DNA from: JACCTI01 sp051005695
GTDB lineage: Bacteria; Verrucomicrobiota; Verrucomicrobiia; Chthoniobacterales; UBA10450
Direction: 5' to 3'
Assembly (NCBI GenBank): GCA_051005695.1
Contig: JBPCJC010000099.1
Location: 112,532-176,531 of the forward strand
Length of the DNA: 64,000 nucleotides
The notes under the pieces were generated by a model. The model ran no database searches, had not been told where the DNA came from, and saw only the letters and a list, made by a program, of their open reading frames with translations. This document shows, in pieces, positions 6,901 through 16,575 of this stretch. The number at the start of each line of letters is the position of its first letter. Position 1 is the first letter of the stretch. The position numbers and the translations under genes were made by a program.

Positions 6901-9239
6901 AGTTAGCCATCGTCATCCCTTGGTTCGGACGCGAGCTTCGCGGCGGCGCGGAGCAGCATGCCTGGCAAATCGCCGCGCGTCTCGCGCAACGCGGACACGC
7001 GGTCGATGTCCTAACCACTTGTTGCCGCTCGCATCAAGACGATTGGGCGACCAATCATTTGCCCGCGGGCGTGGAACGGGAGCCGGAAGGTTTCGCGATT
7101 CATCGTTTCCCGGTGGAAACGCGGGACCGCGCGGCCTTCGAGCGTGTCGCGCATTATTTGGTGAGCCTGTCGCCGTCGACACTGCAACGCGGCGTCTCTC
7201 CGATTTCGGCAGAAGACAGCGAGGTCTTCACCCACGAGCTAATTAAATCAACTGGCCTAACGAGTTATGTGCGCGCGCATCAGGGAGATTACGATTGGTT
7301 TATTCTCCTGCCCTATCTTTACGGCCCGGTCTTGGAAGCGGCTAGGATTGTCGGTGAACGCGCCGCGCTTCAGCCGTGTCTGCACAACGAGGCCTACGCC
7401 TATCTTCCGCAGGTCGCGGCCGCTTTCCGCAGCGCGGGAAAAATTCTTTTCATCAGCGAAGGCGAACAGGAACTCGCGTTGCAACTTTTCGGGCCGGGAA
7501 TCTGGCCGCGCGCAATCCTCGCCGGTGCCGGCGTGGAAAGTCGGCGCCTACCGGCCAATAACCACGGCGCCGCGCCGTCGGGCTCGCACTTCGTCCTCTA
7601 TCTCGGGCGCAAAGACGCGGGGAAAAATGTTCCGATGTTGCTCCGCGCATTCCGCCGTTTTCGCGCCGTCCGACCAAACACGAATTTGCGCTTCGTCCTA
7701 GCGGGTAACGGCACGGTTGAAACTGAAGACGGCTCCGGGATCGAAGACCTCGGGCTCGTGAATGACGAAACCAAGGAGCAACTCCTGCGGGATTGCCGCG
7801 CGCTTTTTCAGCCGAGCGAAAACGAAAGTTTTTCTCGCGTCCTCATGGAAGCGTGGATGCACCGCAAGCCGGTGGCAGCGGCCGCTGCCTGTCTCGCGAC
7901 CGCCGTCGCGGTGCAGCGTTCCGGTGGCGGCTGGCTCGCGGCGAACGAAAACGAGTGGGCTCAGCGTTTCGTCGATGTCGCGCGCCTGTCCACGGTCGAA
8001 CTCGACCAACTCGGAGCCAAGGGGCAAGCGTACGCGCAGCGTTTCGCGGATTGGGATGAAGTGATTGCGCGCTACGAAGCCGCACTCGCGCCAAGAACCG
8101 CCGCCGCAGGCGCCAACGGAAAAATTCGCGGCGAGATCAATCAATTCCTCCCCAATCTTTCCTATGGCGACGCTATCTCGAACCAGGCGATTTGGATTCG
8201 TAACAGCCTGCGCGCGCTCGGCCTCACTTCGGAAATTTACGCGCGCTATATCGATCCGCCGATGGCGGCCGAATGCCGCGTTTTCTCGCGCGATGCCCTG
8301 CAGGCTTCCGGCGCGGTCATTTATCATCACAGCGTTGGCAGCGAGATCACTCCGCACTTACTGGACTACGCCGGCCCGAAGTGCCTCATCTATCACAACA
8401 TCACACCCGCGGATTTTTTTCGCCCTTATCGGCCCGAGTTTGCCGACATCTTGGAGCGCGGGCGTGACGATCTCGGCGCCCTCGCCGGCCACTTCGAGAT
8501 CTCGTTAGGCGATTCCGAGTTTAATTCCGCGGAACTGGCCGAGCGCGGCTTCCCTCGCCCGTCGGTGCTGCCCATCGCGGTCGATCCGGCCAAATGGAAT
8601 TTCGCGCCCGACGCCGAAACCATGGCCAGGCTGCAGGACGGGCGAACCAATATTCTCTTCGTCGGCCGGATCGCGCCGAACAAAAAACAGGACGACTTGC
8701 TCCTCGGGTTTGCCGAATATCTCGCCTTCGATCCGGACGCGCGCCTGATTCTCGCCGGGAAACCGGAAGACGCGGATCCCTATTCGCATCTCCTCGAGGA
8801 CCTGATCGTTCAACGCGGCTTGCAGGACCATGTCGAGATGCCGGGAATCATTCACGACACCCAGCTGGCGGCCTATTACCGGACGGCGCATTTGTTTTGG
8901 TCAATGTCCGAACACGAAGGTTTCTGCGTGCCGCTAGTTGAAGCTATGTGGTTCGACATTCCCGTGTTCGCCTACCGTTCCTCGGCCGTCCCGGAAACGC
9001 TCGGTGACGGCGGCCTGCTCTTTACCCGCAAAGACGATCTGACCGCGCTAGCCGGCGCCGCCTATCAACTCCACATCGATGAAAAACTGCGCAGGTCGAT
9101 AATTAAACACCAGCGGCGGCAACGAGAAACATTCCTCCCGTTCCGCATTCAGCAAACTCTCGAGGCTCTGGCTCCTGCGCTCGTCGCACCTTCTTCGACG
9201 CGTCTGGAGAGCTACGTCGAAACTGGACCGCACAAGTGA
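6897..9239 (+). CDS. Double-domain GT4-type glycosyltransferase
   Basis: A 780-residue protein with two GT-B glycosyltransferase modules in tandem. Module 1 (about 1-400) begins MKLAIVIPWFGRELRGGAEQ, with FVLYLGRKDAGKN and a C-terminal donor-binding block FQPSENESFSRVLMEAW. Module 2 (about 410-760) has ILFVGRIAPNKKQDDLL and SMSEHEGFCVPLVEAM, the E-x7-E pattern of GT4 retaining enzymes. Such fusions usually add two consecutive sugars. The ATG overlaps the methyltransferase stop, and the C-terminal TGA overlaps the GTG of the next gene, so the three form one translational unit. Module 1 contains dispersed-word copy 7255-7264 and module 2 contains 8501-8510. Confidence 0.88.
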   Translation: MKLAIVIPWFGRELRGGAEQHAWQIAARLAQRGHAVDVLTTCCRSHQDDWATNHLPAGVEREPEGFAIHRFPVETRDRAAFERVAHYLVSLSPSTLQRGVSPISAEDSEVFTHELIKSTGLTSYVRAHQGDYDWFILLPYLYGPVLEAARIVGERAALQPCLHNEAYAYLPQVAAAFRSAGKILFISEGEQELALQLFGPGIWPRAILAGAGVESRRLPANNHGAAPSGSHFVLYLGRKDAGKNVPMLLRAFRRFRAVRPNTNLRFVLAGNGTVETEDGSGIEDLGLVNDETKEQLLRDCRALFQPSENESFSRVLMEAWMHRKPVAAAAACLATAVAVQRSGGGWLAANENEWAQRFVDVARLSTVELDQLGAKGQAYAQRFADWDEVIARYEAALAPRTAAAGANGKIRGEINQFLPNLSYGDAISNQAIWIRNSLRALGLTSEIYARYIDPPMAAECRVFSRDALQASGAVIYHHSVGSEITPHLLDYAGPKCLIYHNITPADFFRPYRPEFADILERGRDDLGALAGHFEISLGDSEFNSAELAERGFPRPSVLPIAVDPAKWNFAPDAETMARLQDGRTNILFVGRIAPNKKQDDLLLGFAEYLAFDPDARLILAGKPEDADPYSHLLEDLIVQRGLQDHVEMPGIIHDTQLAAYYRTAHLFWSMSEHEGFCVPLVEAMWFDIPVFAYRSSAVPETLGDGGLLFTRKDDLTALAGAAYQLHIDEKLRRSIIKHQRRQRETFLPFRIQQTLEALAPALVAPSSTRLESYVETGPHK

Positions 9240-10396
9240 GAGTCGGCTTCGTCGTCCAGCGCTGCGGCGTTGAAGTGAATGGCGGCGCGGAGACGCTCTG
9301 CCTGCAAATCGCCCAACGGATGCAAGCGCATTGGCAGGTGGAAATCTTAACTACCTGCGCGCTCGATTACATGACCTGGGCGAATCATTACCCCGCCGGC
9401 GAATTTACAGAAGGCGGCATATCTATTCGCCGGTTTTCGGTCGATCAACCGCGCGAAGTCGCCCACTTTAACCAACTGTCCGATGAATTGGTTGCCTTAG
9501 GCAGAAACGCGCCGCTCGCCAAGCAAGAGGAATGGATGCAGGCTCAAGGTCCAATCTCGAGCAAGCTTTTTGCTTATCTCAAGTCTCAGCGAGGAAGCTA
9601 CGACGCTTTCATCTTCTTCGGTTATCTCTACGCCACAACCTATTTCGGTTTACCCTTAGTCCAGGAGAAAGCCTACCTGGCACCGCTCGGTCATGATGAG
9701 TGGCCGATCCATCTCTCCATGTGGGACGCGCTTTTCTCCCAGCCGAAAGGTTACATCTTCCAAACCCCGGAAGAACTCGCTTTCCTGCGCACCCGCTTTC
9801 CCCAGTTGAAGCTGGATGGCGCGGTCGCAGGCATTGGCGTAGACGCGCCGGATGGGTTGCAGCCGGAAGAGTTCCGAAACACTTATGGCCTTCAAAAGCC
9901 ATTCCTCCTATACCTCGGTCGGATCGATGCCTCCAAAGGTTGTGCGGAAATGTTTTCCTGGTTCGCTGGTCGCACGCGAGACAACCAACCTGAGTTTCAA
10001 CTGGTCGTGGTCGGCCGCGAAGCCATGCCCGTGCCTTTTCATGATGATATCATCTACCTCGGGTTCCTGAGTGAAGCCGAAAAGTGGAATGCGATGGCGG
10101 CGTGCGAATGGCTCCTTCTGCCTTCGCGCTACGAAAGCCTCTCGATTTCATTGCTCGAAACGTGGATCGTCGGTCGGCCAGCGATTGTGAACGCGCAATC
10201 CGACGTCTTGCAAGGACATTGCCGGCGCGCCCATGGCGGCCTTTGGTTTACCGAATGGGCAGAAGTCGATCAGATCCTCTGCACGGTGGATGCCGCCACC
10301 AAAGATACGCTAGGCGCACAAGGGCAGAGCTACGTGCAGCAATATTACACTTGGGACCGGGTCATCGCGGAATATCTGCGCACGATCAACTCATAG
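9236..10396 (+). CDS. GT4-family glycosyltransferase
   Basis: A 386-residue GT-B fold enzyme. The N-terminus MRVGFVVQRCGVEVNGGAET closely parallels module 1 of the preceding protein, which suggests an old duplication. The C-terminal domain has PFLLYLGRIDASKGCAEMF and LLPSRYESLSISLLETW with the conserved E-x7-E. It starts at GTG 9236, overlapping the previous stop. It should transfer a sugar from a nucleotide donor to the growing surface glycan on the cytoplasmic face. Donor and acceptor cannot be told from sequence. Confidence 0.88.
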   Translation: MRVGFVVQRCGVEVNGGAETLCLQIAQRMQAHWQVEILTTCALDYMTWANHYPAGEFTEGGISIRRFSVDQPREVAHFNQLSDELVALGRNAPLAKQEEWMQAQGPISSKLFAYLKSQRGSYDAFIFFGYLYATTYFGLPLVQEKAYLAPLGHDEWPIHLSMWDALFSQPKGYIFQTPEELAFLRTRFPQLKLDGAVAGIGVDAPDGLQPEEFRNTYGLQKPFLLYLGRIDASKGCAEMFSWFAGRTRDNQPEFQLVVVGREAMPVPFHDDIIYLGFLSEAEKWNAMAACEWLLLPSRYESLSISLLETWIVGRPAIVNAQSDVLQGHCRRAHGGLWFTEWAEVDQILCTVDAATKDTLGAQGQSYVQQYYTWDRVIAEYLRTINS

Positions 10397-10412
10397 TAAG
10401 GACCCGGCCGTA

Positions 10413-12521
10413 ATGTCACCTTCTACCCCCAAAACATGGCTTCGGCGGTCGGTCCCGGCAGTCGCATTGCTTGTAAGTGTCGTTCTCATTTGGTGCGGGC
10501 TATACGATCGTTGGACCGGGAGGGCTTGGAAAACGCCTCTCGTCTACAGCGGCGACGCTTGCTGGGGGCTAGCCTATATCAAGGCGATGGCCGAGGGCCA
10601 GATCCCGGCGGTCCTCTCCAAACACCCGACAGCTTTCGGCGCGCCTTTCGTCGCCAACTGGAATGACTATCCCAGCGTCGAGGAAGGCGTCTCCAGCTGG
10701 TGCGCCTTGTTGGCTTACATGTTCGGCTTATTCCCCGGACAGAACCTGGAATTTCTTTCCGCGCACCTTCTCGCCGCCGGCGCCTTCTACTTCGTTTGTC
10801 GCCGCCTGCGCTATGACAAGAGACTCTCCGCGGCGGGCGCGCTCCTCTTTTCCTTTAGCCACTACGCCCAAACCAGGAATGTCTCCCACCTTGGGCTCAC
10901 CTTTTACTGGCATATCCCACTGGGTCTCCTCGTCGTTTGGTGGTGCCTTGCGAAAGCTCCCTTCCATCTGCGCTCTCGGAAAGGCTTCCTATCCATCGTT
11001 ATTGCCATCCTCTACGGAATTCAGAATCCGTATTACACCGGAATTTTCCTCCAGTTCCTTGCCTGGGCCGCTCTCATCTGCCTGGTGCAGAAACGCGGCC
11101 TGCTTCGCATCTTACGTCCGCTCCAGCTGAGCGCGGTCGTGTTCATGGTCTTCTTCGTCATGAATATCGACACCTTTTACAACAACCATCTCCATGGCTC
11201 GAATCCGACCGCGGTCACACGAAACTATAGCGGCCTGGAAACGTATGCCCTTAAACCGGTCGAGCTATTCTTACCCTTACGTCATCGGGTGGCCGCTCTC
11301 GGCGAATGGACTAAAACTAACTACCTCCAACGTGCACTCTTCACCGGCGAAACTAACTCAGTCTACCTCGGTATTGTCGGAATTCTCTGTTTCGCTCTAC
11401 TCGCCTGGAAGGTCGCCAAGAGCGTCGCCCGCCCCCGGGAAACGTCGCCGCCCGGTCATTTTTGGCCAATCGCGTGGGTGCTCTTTTACTCTGTCGTGGG
11501 CGGCGTCAATGGGCTAATTGGCCTGTTCGGAATCGTTCTCTTTCGCGGGACGAACAGGTATTCCATTGTTATCCTGACCCTGTTGCTGCTCTTTGGAGTC
11601 CGAGAGCTAACCCGTTACGTTAGAAGCCATCAATGGTCGCCACTGGCAATTTTCGGATTATCTCTGCTCCTGGCCGCAATTGGTCTCTGGGATCAAACGA
11701 CTCAAGCCTCGAATGATCAAAAGATCGCCGAGATGCGCACGATTGTTCATCGCGACGAGAAACTGGTGAAAACCTTCGAAGCCCGGCTACCAAAGCAGGC
11801 CATGATCTTTCAGCTGCCAGTGATGGATTTTCCAGAAGCAGGTCCTCTCCTTGGTCTCAGCGATTACGATGAGTTCCGGCCCTACCTACATTCAAAGACT
11901 TTGCGTTATTCCTATGGCGCGGAGAAAGGACGCTCGCGTGACGACTGGCAGCATGTGGAGGACAATTCACCAGTGCCGGAATTGGTGCGCGACCTCGAGC
12001 AATATGGTTTCGCTGCGATCCTTATCGCGCGAAGGGGCTATCTGGATGGCGGCGAAGCCCTGATGGCTAAATTAGGGGCCGCGGGGCGCGGCGAGGTGCT
12101 CGCGACCTCTAACGATTTTGTTTGCGTGCGCCTCCAACCGTCGCTTCACCCTTTTCTGCCTCCGAATTTCGCCTCCGGTTGGTCTGGTCGTGAATTCACT
12201 TTCGAGAGTTCGTGGCGGTGGAGCAGCGGAAACGCCGAGATCATCTTCGAAAACAATCAACCGACGTCCCAAACCCTCCGGCTGAATTTTCGCCTGGTCA
12301 CCCTCCAAGATCGCCAACTAACTCTTTCGTTAGACGCCAACAAGTTGAAGTCACTTCATCTCACGCCGGCGCGACCGGAGACGGTGGAGCTGGACCTCAC
12401 CATGCAGCCGGGAGAAAATCACTTTCGCCTAATCACCGACGTCCCAGGGGAGAAGTTAGCGACAGGAGACCCTCGCATTCTGGCTTATCAGCTTCGCGAT
12501 TTCTCCATTGAACCTCGCTAA
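10413..12521 (+). CDS. Large polytopic membrane protein, probable GT-C or YfhO-like sugar transferase
   Basis: A 702-residue protein with about ten to twelve membrane segments in residues 20-430, followed by a C-terminal extramembrane region of about 270 residues that looks beta-rich. After the first membrane helix an Asp occurs in LVYSGDACWGLAYIKAM, where GT-C enzymes keep a catalytic Asp in the first external loop. GT-C proteins use polyprenyl-phosphate sugars and act outside the inner membrane. It lies 16 bp after a GT4 gene and converges with the minus-strand genes that follow. The glycan context supports the idea, but I cannot assign a named family. Confidence 0.65.
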   Translation: MSPSTPKTWLRRSVPAVALLVSVVLIWCGLYDRWTGRAWKTPLVYSGDACWGLAYIKAMAEGQIPAVLSKHPTAFGAPFVANWNDYPSVEEGVSSWCALLAYMFGLFPGQNLEFLSAHLLAAGAFYFVCRRLRYDKRLSAAGALLFSFSHYAQTRNVSHLGLTFYWHIPLGLLVVWWCLAKAPFHLRSRKGFLSIVIAILYGIQNPYYTGIFLQFLAWAALICLVQKRGLLRILRPLQLSAVVFMVFFVMNIDTFYNNHLHGSNPTAVTRNYSGLETYALKPVELFLPLRHRVAALGEWTKTNYLQRALFTGETNSVYLGIVGILCFALLAWKVAKSVARPRETSPPGHFWPIAWVLFYSVVGGVNGLIGLFGIVLFRGTNRYSIVILTLLLLFGVRELTRYVRSHQWSPLAIFGLSLLLAAIGLWDQTTQASNDQKIAEMRTIVHRDEKLVKTFEARLPKQAMIFQLPVMDFPEAGPLLGLSDYDEFRPYLHSKTLRYSYGAEKGRSRDDWQHVEDNSPVPELVRDLEQYGFAAILIARRGYLDGGEALMAKLGAAGRGEVLATSNDFVCVRLQPSLHPFLPPNFASGWSGREFTFESSWRWSSGNAEIIFENNQPTSQTLRLNFRLVTLQDRQLTLSLDANKLKSLHLTPARPETVELDLTMQPGENHFRLITDVPGEKLATGDPRILAYQLRDFSIEPR

Positions 12522-13473
12522 TTAGTTTCCTTCGGTCGCCGGTTTCCGAAGTAGATCAGATAAATCAAGCCGCCGGGAGCGCTCCAAAACAGGTCGTTCG
12601 CGACCGCGAGTAAAGACAAGGCAACCGCCGTCTCCCTCACCTGTGCGCCGGAAGTCCCCGCGGCCGTGATGCCCAGGTAGCCAAAATAACCGATGAGCAA
12701 GACTTCGCGCAGGCCGTGGCCATTGATCGTTACTGGAAGGAGCACGAGAAACAGAACTACGGGCATCATTAAGAGAACCTGCCCATAGCTAATCGGAATG
12801 TGCAACGCACGAGCAAACAGGTAAATGGTCAGGAAGTTCAGGAGATGAATCGCGAAGGCGAGGAAAACCGCGCCGAGCAGGTTAAACTTTAGCACGAGGT
12901 TATGTCTCGCCGCCGGCAGCGTCCGGGCGATCCGACCATAAAGGTGAGTGGCTCGACCCGGCCAAGCTATCCCCCAGCGCAAGACCACCCAACGATAGGA
13001 TGACCGTGCTCCCAAGCAGCAAAGTGTTACCCGAACGCAGGTCTAGGAATTAACGCCAAGGGACGGGGATCGATCAGCAACGCACCCGCAGCCAGCGTTG
13101 CCAAGGCGAGCACCGCACTTAGCCGATCGACAAAAACTGTGGAAGCGGCGGCCGCTTTACGATCGGGAGCCAGGCGGCAGACCTGGTAAATCTTGAGCAC
13201 ATCGCCGCCGCTGCTCCCGGGAAGGATCGAGTTAAAGAACTGGTCGGCCCAAGTTAAGGTAAAGACCGCTTGAAGGAAAGCGCGATACGTTGTTGAGCGG
13301 AGAAAACTTCCCCGCCGCCACGCAAGCCCGGCGATCGCTCCAAGCGTCGAAAGTACTTCTAACAAGGCCAGCGGAAGTCGAGATGCTCCATGACCGCCCC
13401 AAGTTCCTCCAATTGACCTTCCTAAAGATCAGGAAGATCAGCGCCGCGGAACGAGGAGCTTGAGCCAAGGCAA
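12518..13473 (-). pseudogene. Lysylphosphatidylglycerol-synthase-type membrane protein (UPF0104), multiply frameshifted
   Basis: Pieces of one protein are spread over all three minus-strand frames. They read LPWLKLLV, then ALIFLIFRKVNWRNLG, then MEHLDFRW, then LLEVLSTLGAIAGLAWRRGS through LPGSSGGDVLKIYQV and FVDRLSAV, then NTLLLGSTVILSLGGLALG, and finally NLVLKFNLLGAVFLAF through NGHGLREVLL and IYFGNRR. Together they make a polytopic protein of the LPG-synthase membrane-domain family, common in glycan loci as a flippase-like protein. At least five frame changes are needed, near 13450, 13398, 13368, 13035 and 12960. The first three can each be repaired by one base in a T, G or C run. Flanking genes are intact. 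Confidence 0.75.
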
Positions 13474-13475
13474 CC

Positions 13476-14402
13476 TCAGAAATTAATCCGTTCCTTTTCC
13501 ACCACGAGCGGCCGGCGCAGTACCTGGGTATGAATGGCGCCAATGTACTCCCCTAGGATGCCAATAAAGAAAAGCTGCACTGACGAAAACAGGAACAACC
13601 CGATAATCATCGGCGCTTGCCCGACCGGGAAGCTGTACCAAAAGACCAGCTTGTAGATCAGATAACCGAAGGCCACCAACAGGCTTAGCAGAGACATCCC
13701 AAAACCCATCATCGTCGCTAGGCGCAGTGGTACCTTGCTATGATTGGTAATTCCGAGCATGGCCATGTCGTAGAGGGTATAAAAGTTGTTCTTCGTCACT
13801 CCGCGCTTCCGCCGCGTTTGCGTAAACGGAATGCTTGCGATCGGCAAGCCAATCTCTGAAATCAATCCGCGAAAATAAGGATAGGGATCTTCCAGGGTCC
13901 GGCAGTAGTCCAAGATGACTTGATCGTAGAGACCGAAGCCTGTGAAATTGCGGATGATATCATATTCGGCCAGACGATGAACCAGATTGTAGTAGGACTT
14001 CCTAATAAAAAAGAAGAGCGGCGTTTCCTCGCTCTCTCCTTTCACACCTACCACGGCCTTGAAACCTTCTTCCCACTTGGCTAGGAAGGTCGGAATTAAC
14101 TCCGGCGGATCCTGCAAATCGGAGGCTAGGAGCAAAGCGCACTCGCCGGAGGCCTGGAGAAGGCCGTAAACCGGAGAACGCACGTGACCAAAATTACGGG
14201 CGTTTAGAATGACCTTCACCCGCTCGTCCTTAGCCGCGAGACGGCGGACGATTTCCCCCGTCCCATCAGTGGAGCAATTATCGATTAGAATCAGTTCATA
14301 ACGGTAAGGCAATTGCTCCATCGCCGCCTGCGTGCGCGCGACAAACTCTTCGATGTTATCCGCCTCGTTGAAACAAGCACCGACGATGCTGATAAATCTC
14401 AT
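13476..14402 (-). CDS. GT2 glycosyltransferase, polyprenyl-phosphate sugar synthase type
   Basis: A 308-residue protein with a GT-A domain and two C-terminal membrane helices, like DPM1/GtrB/ArnC. It starts MRFISIVGACFNEADNIEEF. The DxD-like region is LLASDLQDPPELI (about 93-105), and FFFIRKSYYNLVHRL precedes the membrane part (about 230-290). Such enzymes put a sugar on undecaprenyl phosphate at the cytoplasmic face for later use by GT-C enzymes, such as the large membrane protein at 10413. The gene contains no copy of the dispersed 10-base word. Confidence 0.88.
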   Translation of the reverse strand: MRFISIVGACFNEADNIEEFVARTQAAMEQLPYRYELILIDNCSTDGTGEIVRRLAAKDERVKVILNARNFGHVRSPVYGLLQASGECALLLASDLQDPPELIPTFLAKWEEGFKAVVGVKGESEETPLFFFIRKSYYNLVHRLAEYDIIRNFTGFGLYDQVILDYCRTLEDPYPYFRGLISEIGLPIASIPFTQTRRKRGVTKNNFYTLYDMAMLGITNHSKVPLRLATMMGFGMSLLSLLVAFGYLIYKLVFWYSFPVGQAPMIIGLFLFSSVQLFFIGILGEYIGAIHTQVLRRPLVVEKERINF

Positions 14403-14416
14403 GAGGCTGTGCGCAC

Positions 14417-15505
14417 CTATAAGCCGCGGTTGTAAATTGTTTGCCGCATCTGCTCGCTCTCGGAATACGGCGAATCGATGTTGTCCAGCAACACGGGAGC
14501 GTCCTTAACGCATGCCTTCGTCACCCGGTGCCCCCATTTACCCAGCATCAATTCCCGACAGGAAATTTGACCCTTCTGCAGCGGAATCGCCATGTAGATG
14601 TCGCTTTCGGTTAAAAGCTGTCCTTCGGCAAGATCGCGGGCGGCATACACGCCCCGGATGTACGAATCCAGGTAGGCAGTCTCTTTGTGTAGCGGAAGCT
14701 TGCGACCAGAATTTGCTGTCCCGCAAAATTCGACGGCTTTGTGGAAGGCTTTGAACCAGGTATCCAACTGTTCCGGCAAGGAGGAGTAGCTCGCGACCTG
14801 GAACCCGTCGCTGCTAATGTCTATATGCCGCTCGAAGGTTCGGGCTCCTTTGCCATAGGCGATGCCGATCGACATCACCCAATCGTGGTATTCGTGGGAC
14901 GAGTAACCGATGTCATGGCCTGTGTAGCGCTTCCGCAAAAAGTCGATCTGCTCCAGTTCGGCCTCAGAATCCTCGTGCGGATAAGCCGCGATACAGTGGT
15001 TGATTGCCAGCGGGATATTACGGTTTTCGAAAAAGGTGACGACATCGTCCATGTCCTTCAAAGGCGTGCCACCGAAAGAGATCAGGCAAGGTTTGCGCGT
15101 GCTCGCGATTTTCTCGATCAAGAGCCAGTCGTTGCTATCAGCACTGGCGATCTTGATGATCGGCATGTCGAACTCCACGCACAAGTCAACCGATTTTTCG
15201 TCAAAAGGAGTCGCCATCGGGATGCAACCGGTTTTTCGGATAGCCTCTACCATGGAGGCATAATCCTGTTTGGTCAGCCTGGTATCGAGGACGCGCTTGA
15301 CGTAACGAATGTCGGTCCGATCGCGAAAGTCCTTGTGGACGAAGTTATCGATGTCGCGGAACTGAAGCTTGATGGCGGCGCGGACATTGTTAAAACGAAC
15401 CACCCGGCTGTGCTCGCGAATGATCTCCAGGCCGCGGGCCAGCTTGCCTTGATGATTACTCGCCATTTCCAAGACAAAGAGATTTTCAAAAATATCACGG
15501 TTCAT
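14417..15505 (-). CDS. N-acetylneuraminate synthase (NeuB/SpsE) family protein
   Basis: A 362-residue protein with a NeuB TIM barrel (about 1-270) and a C-terminal antifreeze-like SAF domain (about 295-345, from SYIRGVYAARDLAEGQLL). NeuB enzymes condense phosphoenolpyruvate with N-acetylmannosamine or a related sugar to make a nonulosonic acid. Typical segments are EMASNHQGKLARG, IPMATPFDEKSV, IKIASADSNDW and DIGYSSHEYHDW. No CMP-sialate synthetase is in the window, so the product may be an unusual acid or activated elsewhere. The start overlaps the stop of the dehydroquinate-synthase-like gene. Confidence 0.85.
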   Translation of the reverse strand: MNRDIFENLFVLEMASNHQGKLARGLEIIREHSRVVRFNNVRAAIKLQFRDIDNFVHKDFRDRTDIRYVKRVLDTRLTKQDYASMVEAIRKTGCIPMATPFDEKSVDLCVEFDMPIIKIASADSNDWLLIEKIASTRKPCLISFGGTPLKDMDDVVTFFENRNIPLAINHCIAAYPHEDSEAELEQIDFLRKRYTGHDIGYSSHEYHDWVMSIGIAYGKGARTFERHIDISSDGFQVASYSSLPEQLDTWFKAFHKAVEFCGTANSGRKLPLHKETAYLDSYIRGVYAARDLAEGQLLTESDIYMAIPLQKGQISCRELMLGKWGHRVTKACVKDAPVLLDNIDSPYSESEQMRQTIYNRGL

Positions 15506-16572
15506 GTTAGCTCCTGCTCAAAAAATGCCGTCAGCGCCGGGATCAGTTCGGTCTCGAGAGCTAGCGGCATTTTCTCCATCCGCCCCGGGCCGCGGGTTAG
15601 AATACAATTCACTGCGCCTCGAGTATTCTTTTTATCTCGGGCGATCGCGCGAAAAATAGCATCCCGCGACGACTTCTTCAAGACAGTGTCGAAAGGCTGA
15701 TACCACGGCGCCAGAGTACGACGCAAATCGCGATAAGCCTCATTCGTAATCAGCCCGCGACCAGCGGATAGATAGGTCGCCGTAACAATGCCGAGGAGCA
15801 CGGCAATGCCATGCGGAATGGCATAATTAGCGGCCGACTCGTAAGCGTGGCCGAAAGTGTGGCCGTAGTTGAGAAGATTGCGTAGGCCGCGATCAAATTC
15901 ATCCTGCTCGATGTACTCCTTCTTCACAGCCAGCGAGCGCTCGACCCATTTATCCAGGATGCCACGTTGGTTCTCGAACCCGGATAGATCCCGCATTAGC
16001 CCCTGGAACTCCGGTTCGCCAGCGAGCAATTGCAGCTTAATAATCTCACCAAGCCCAGAGCGGACTTCGTCCCAAGGAAGAGTGTCTAGGAACGACGAGG
16101 TTAGTAGCACGCGGTGCGGCGGATAAAAGGTGCCGATCTGGTTTTTGTACTGACCGATATTGATCGAACTTTTGCTGCCAATGCAGCTATCCGCCTGAGC
16201 GAGAAGAGTTGTTGGGACCAGTTCCCAAGCGATCCCACGGAACAACACACTCGCAATGAAACATCCGATATCCTGCAAGACGCCGCCGCCGATAACTACC
16301 AGACGAGTATCGCGATGAACAGATTTTGCCAGAAGACTAAGAAAAACGGGCGCCAGCCGCTCAAGTGTCTTTTGGTCCTCCGTGGCTTCGATGTAAGTCA
16401 CGCGAGCCGGAGACAAGTGCGCTTCGAGCTCTCCGCGATATAATTCGCCGACGCATTGGTCCACCAGGAAGACCACGTCACTCCCGGTTGGAATGATCGA
16501 CTGGAGCACCGCGGCAAGATCCGGGAATTGCTCGACCGAATAGTCGTGGATTCTACTTCGGACGGTGAACAT
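15502..16572 (-). CDS. 3-dehydroquinate-synthase-like sugar cyclase
   Basis: A 356-residue member of the AroB fold. It has the NAD-binding motif VVIGGGVLQDIGCF (about 93-106), the substrate/metal region PTTLLAQADSCIGSKSSIN, and the metal His segment LLNYGHTFGHAYE (about 243-255), with another His in YAIPHGIAVLLG. A housekeeping aroB would more often be near aroK or aroE. Placement between NeuB-like and SDR genes suggests a sedoheptulose- or hexose-cyclising relative serving a glycan or cyclitol. A role as the only AroB cannot be excluded. Confidence 0.85.
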   Translation of the reverse strand: MFTVRSRIHDYSVEQFPDLAAVLQSIIPTGSDVVFLVDQCVGELYRGELEAHLSPARVTYIEATEDQKTLERLAPVFLSLLAKSVHRDTRLVVIGGGVLQDIGCFIASVLFRGIAWELVPTTLLAQADSCIGSKSSINIGQYKNQIGTFYPPHRVLLTSSFLDTLPWDEVRSGLGEIIKLQLLAGEPEFQGLMRDLSGFENQRGILDKWVERSLAVKKEYIEQDEFDRGLRNLLNYGHTFGHAYESAANYAIPHGIAVLLGIVTATYLSAGRGLITNEAYRDLRRTLAPWYQPFDTVLKKSSRDAIFRAIARDKKNTRGAVNCILTRGPGRMEKMPLALETELIPALTAFFEQELT

Positions 16573-16575
16573 GGG

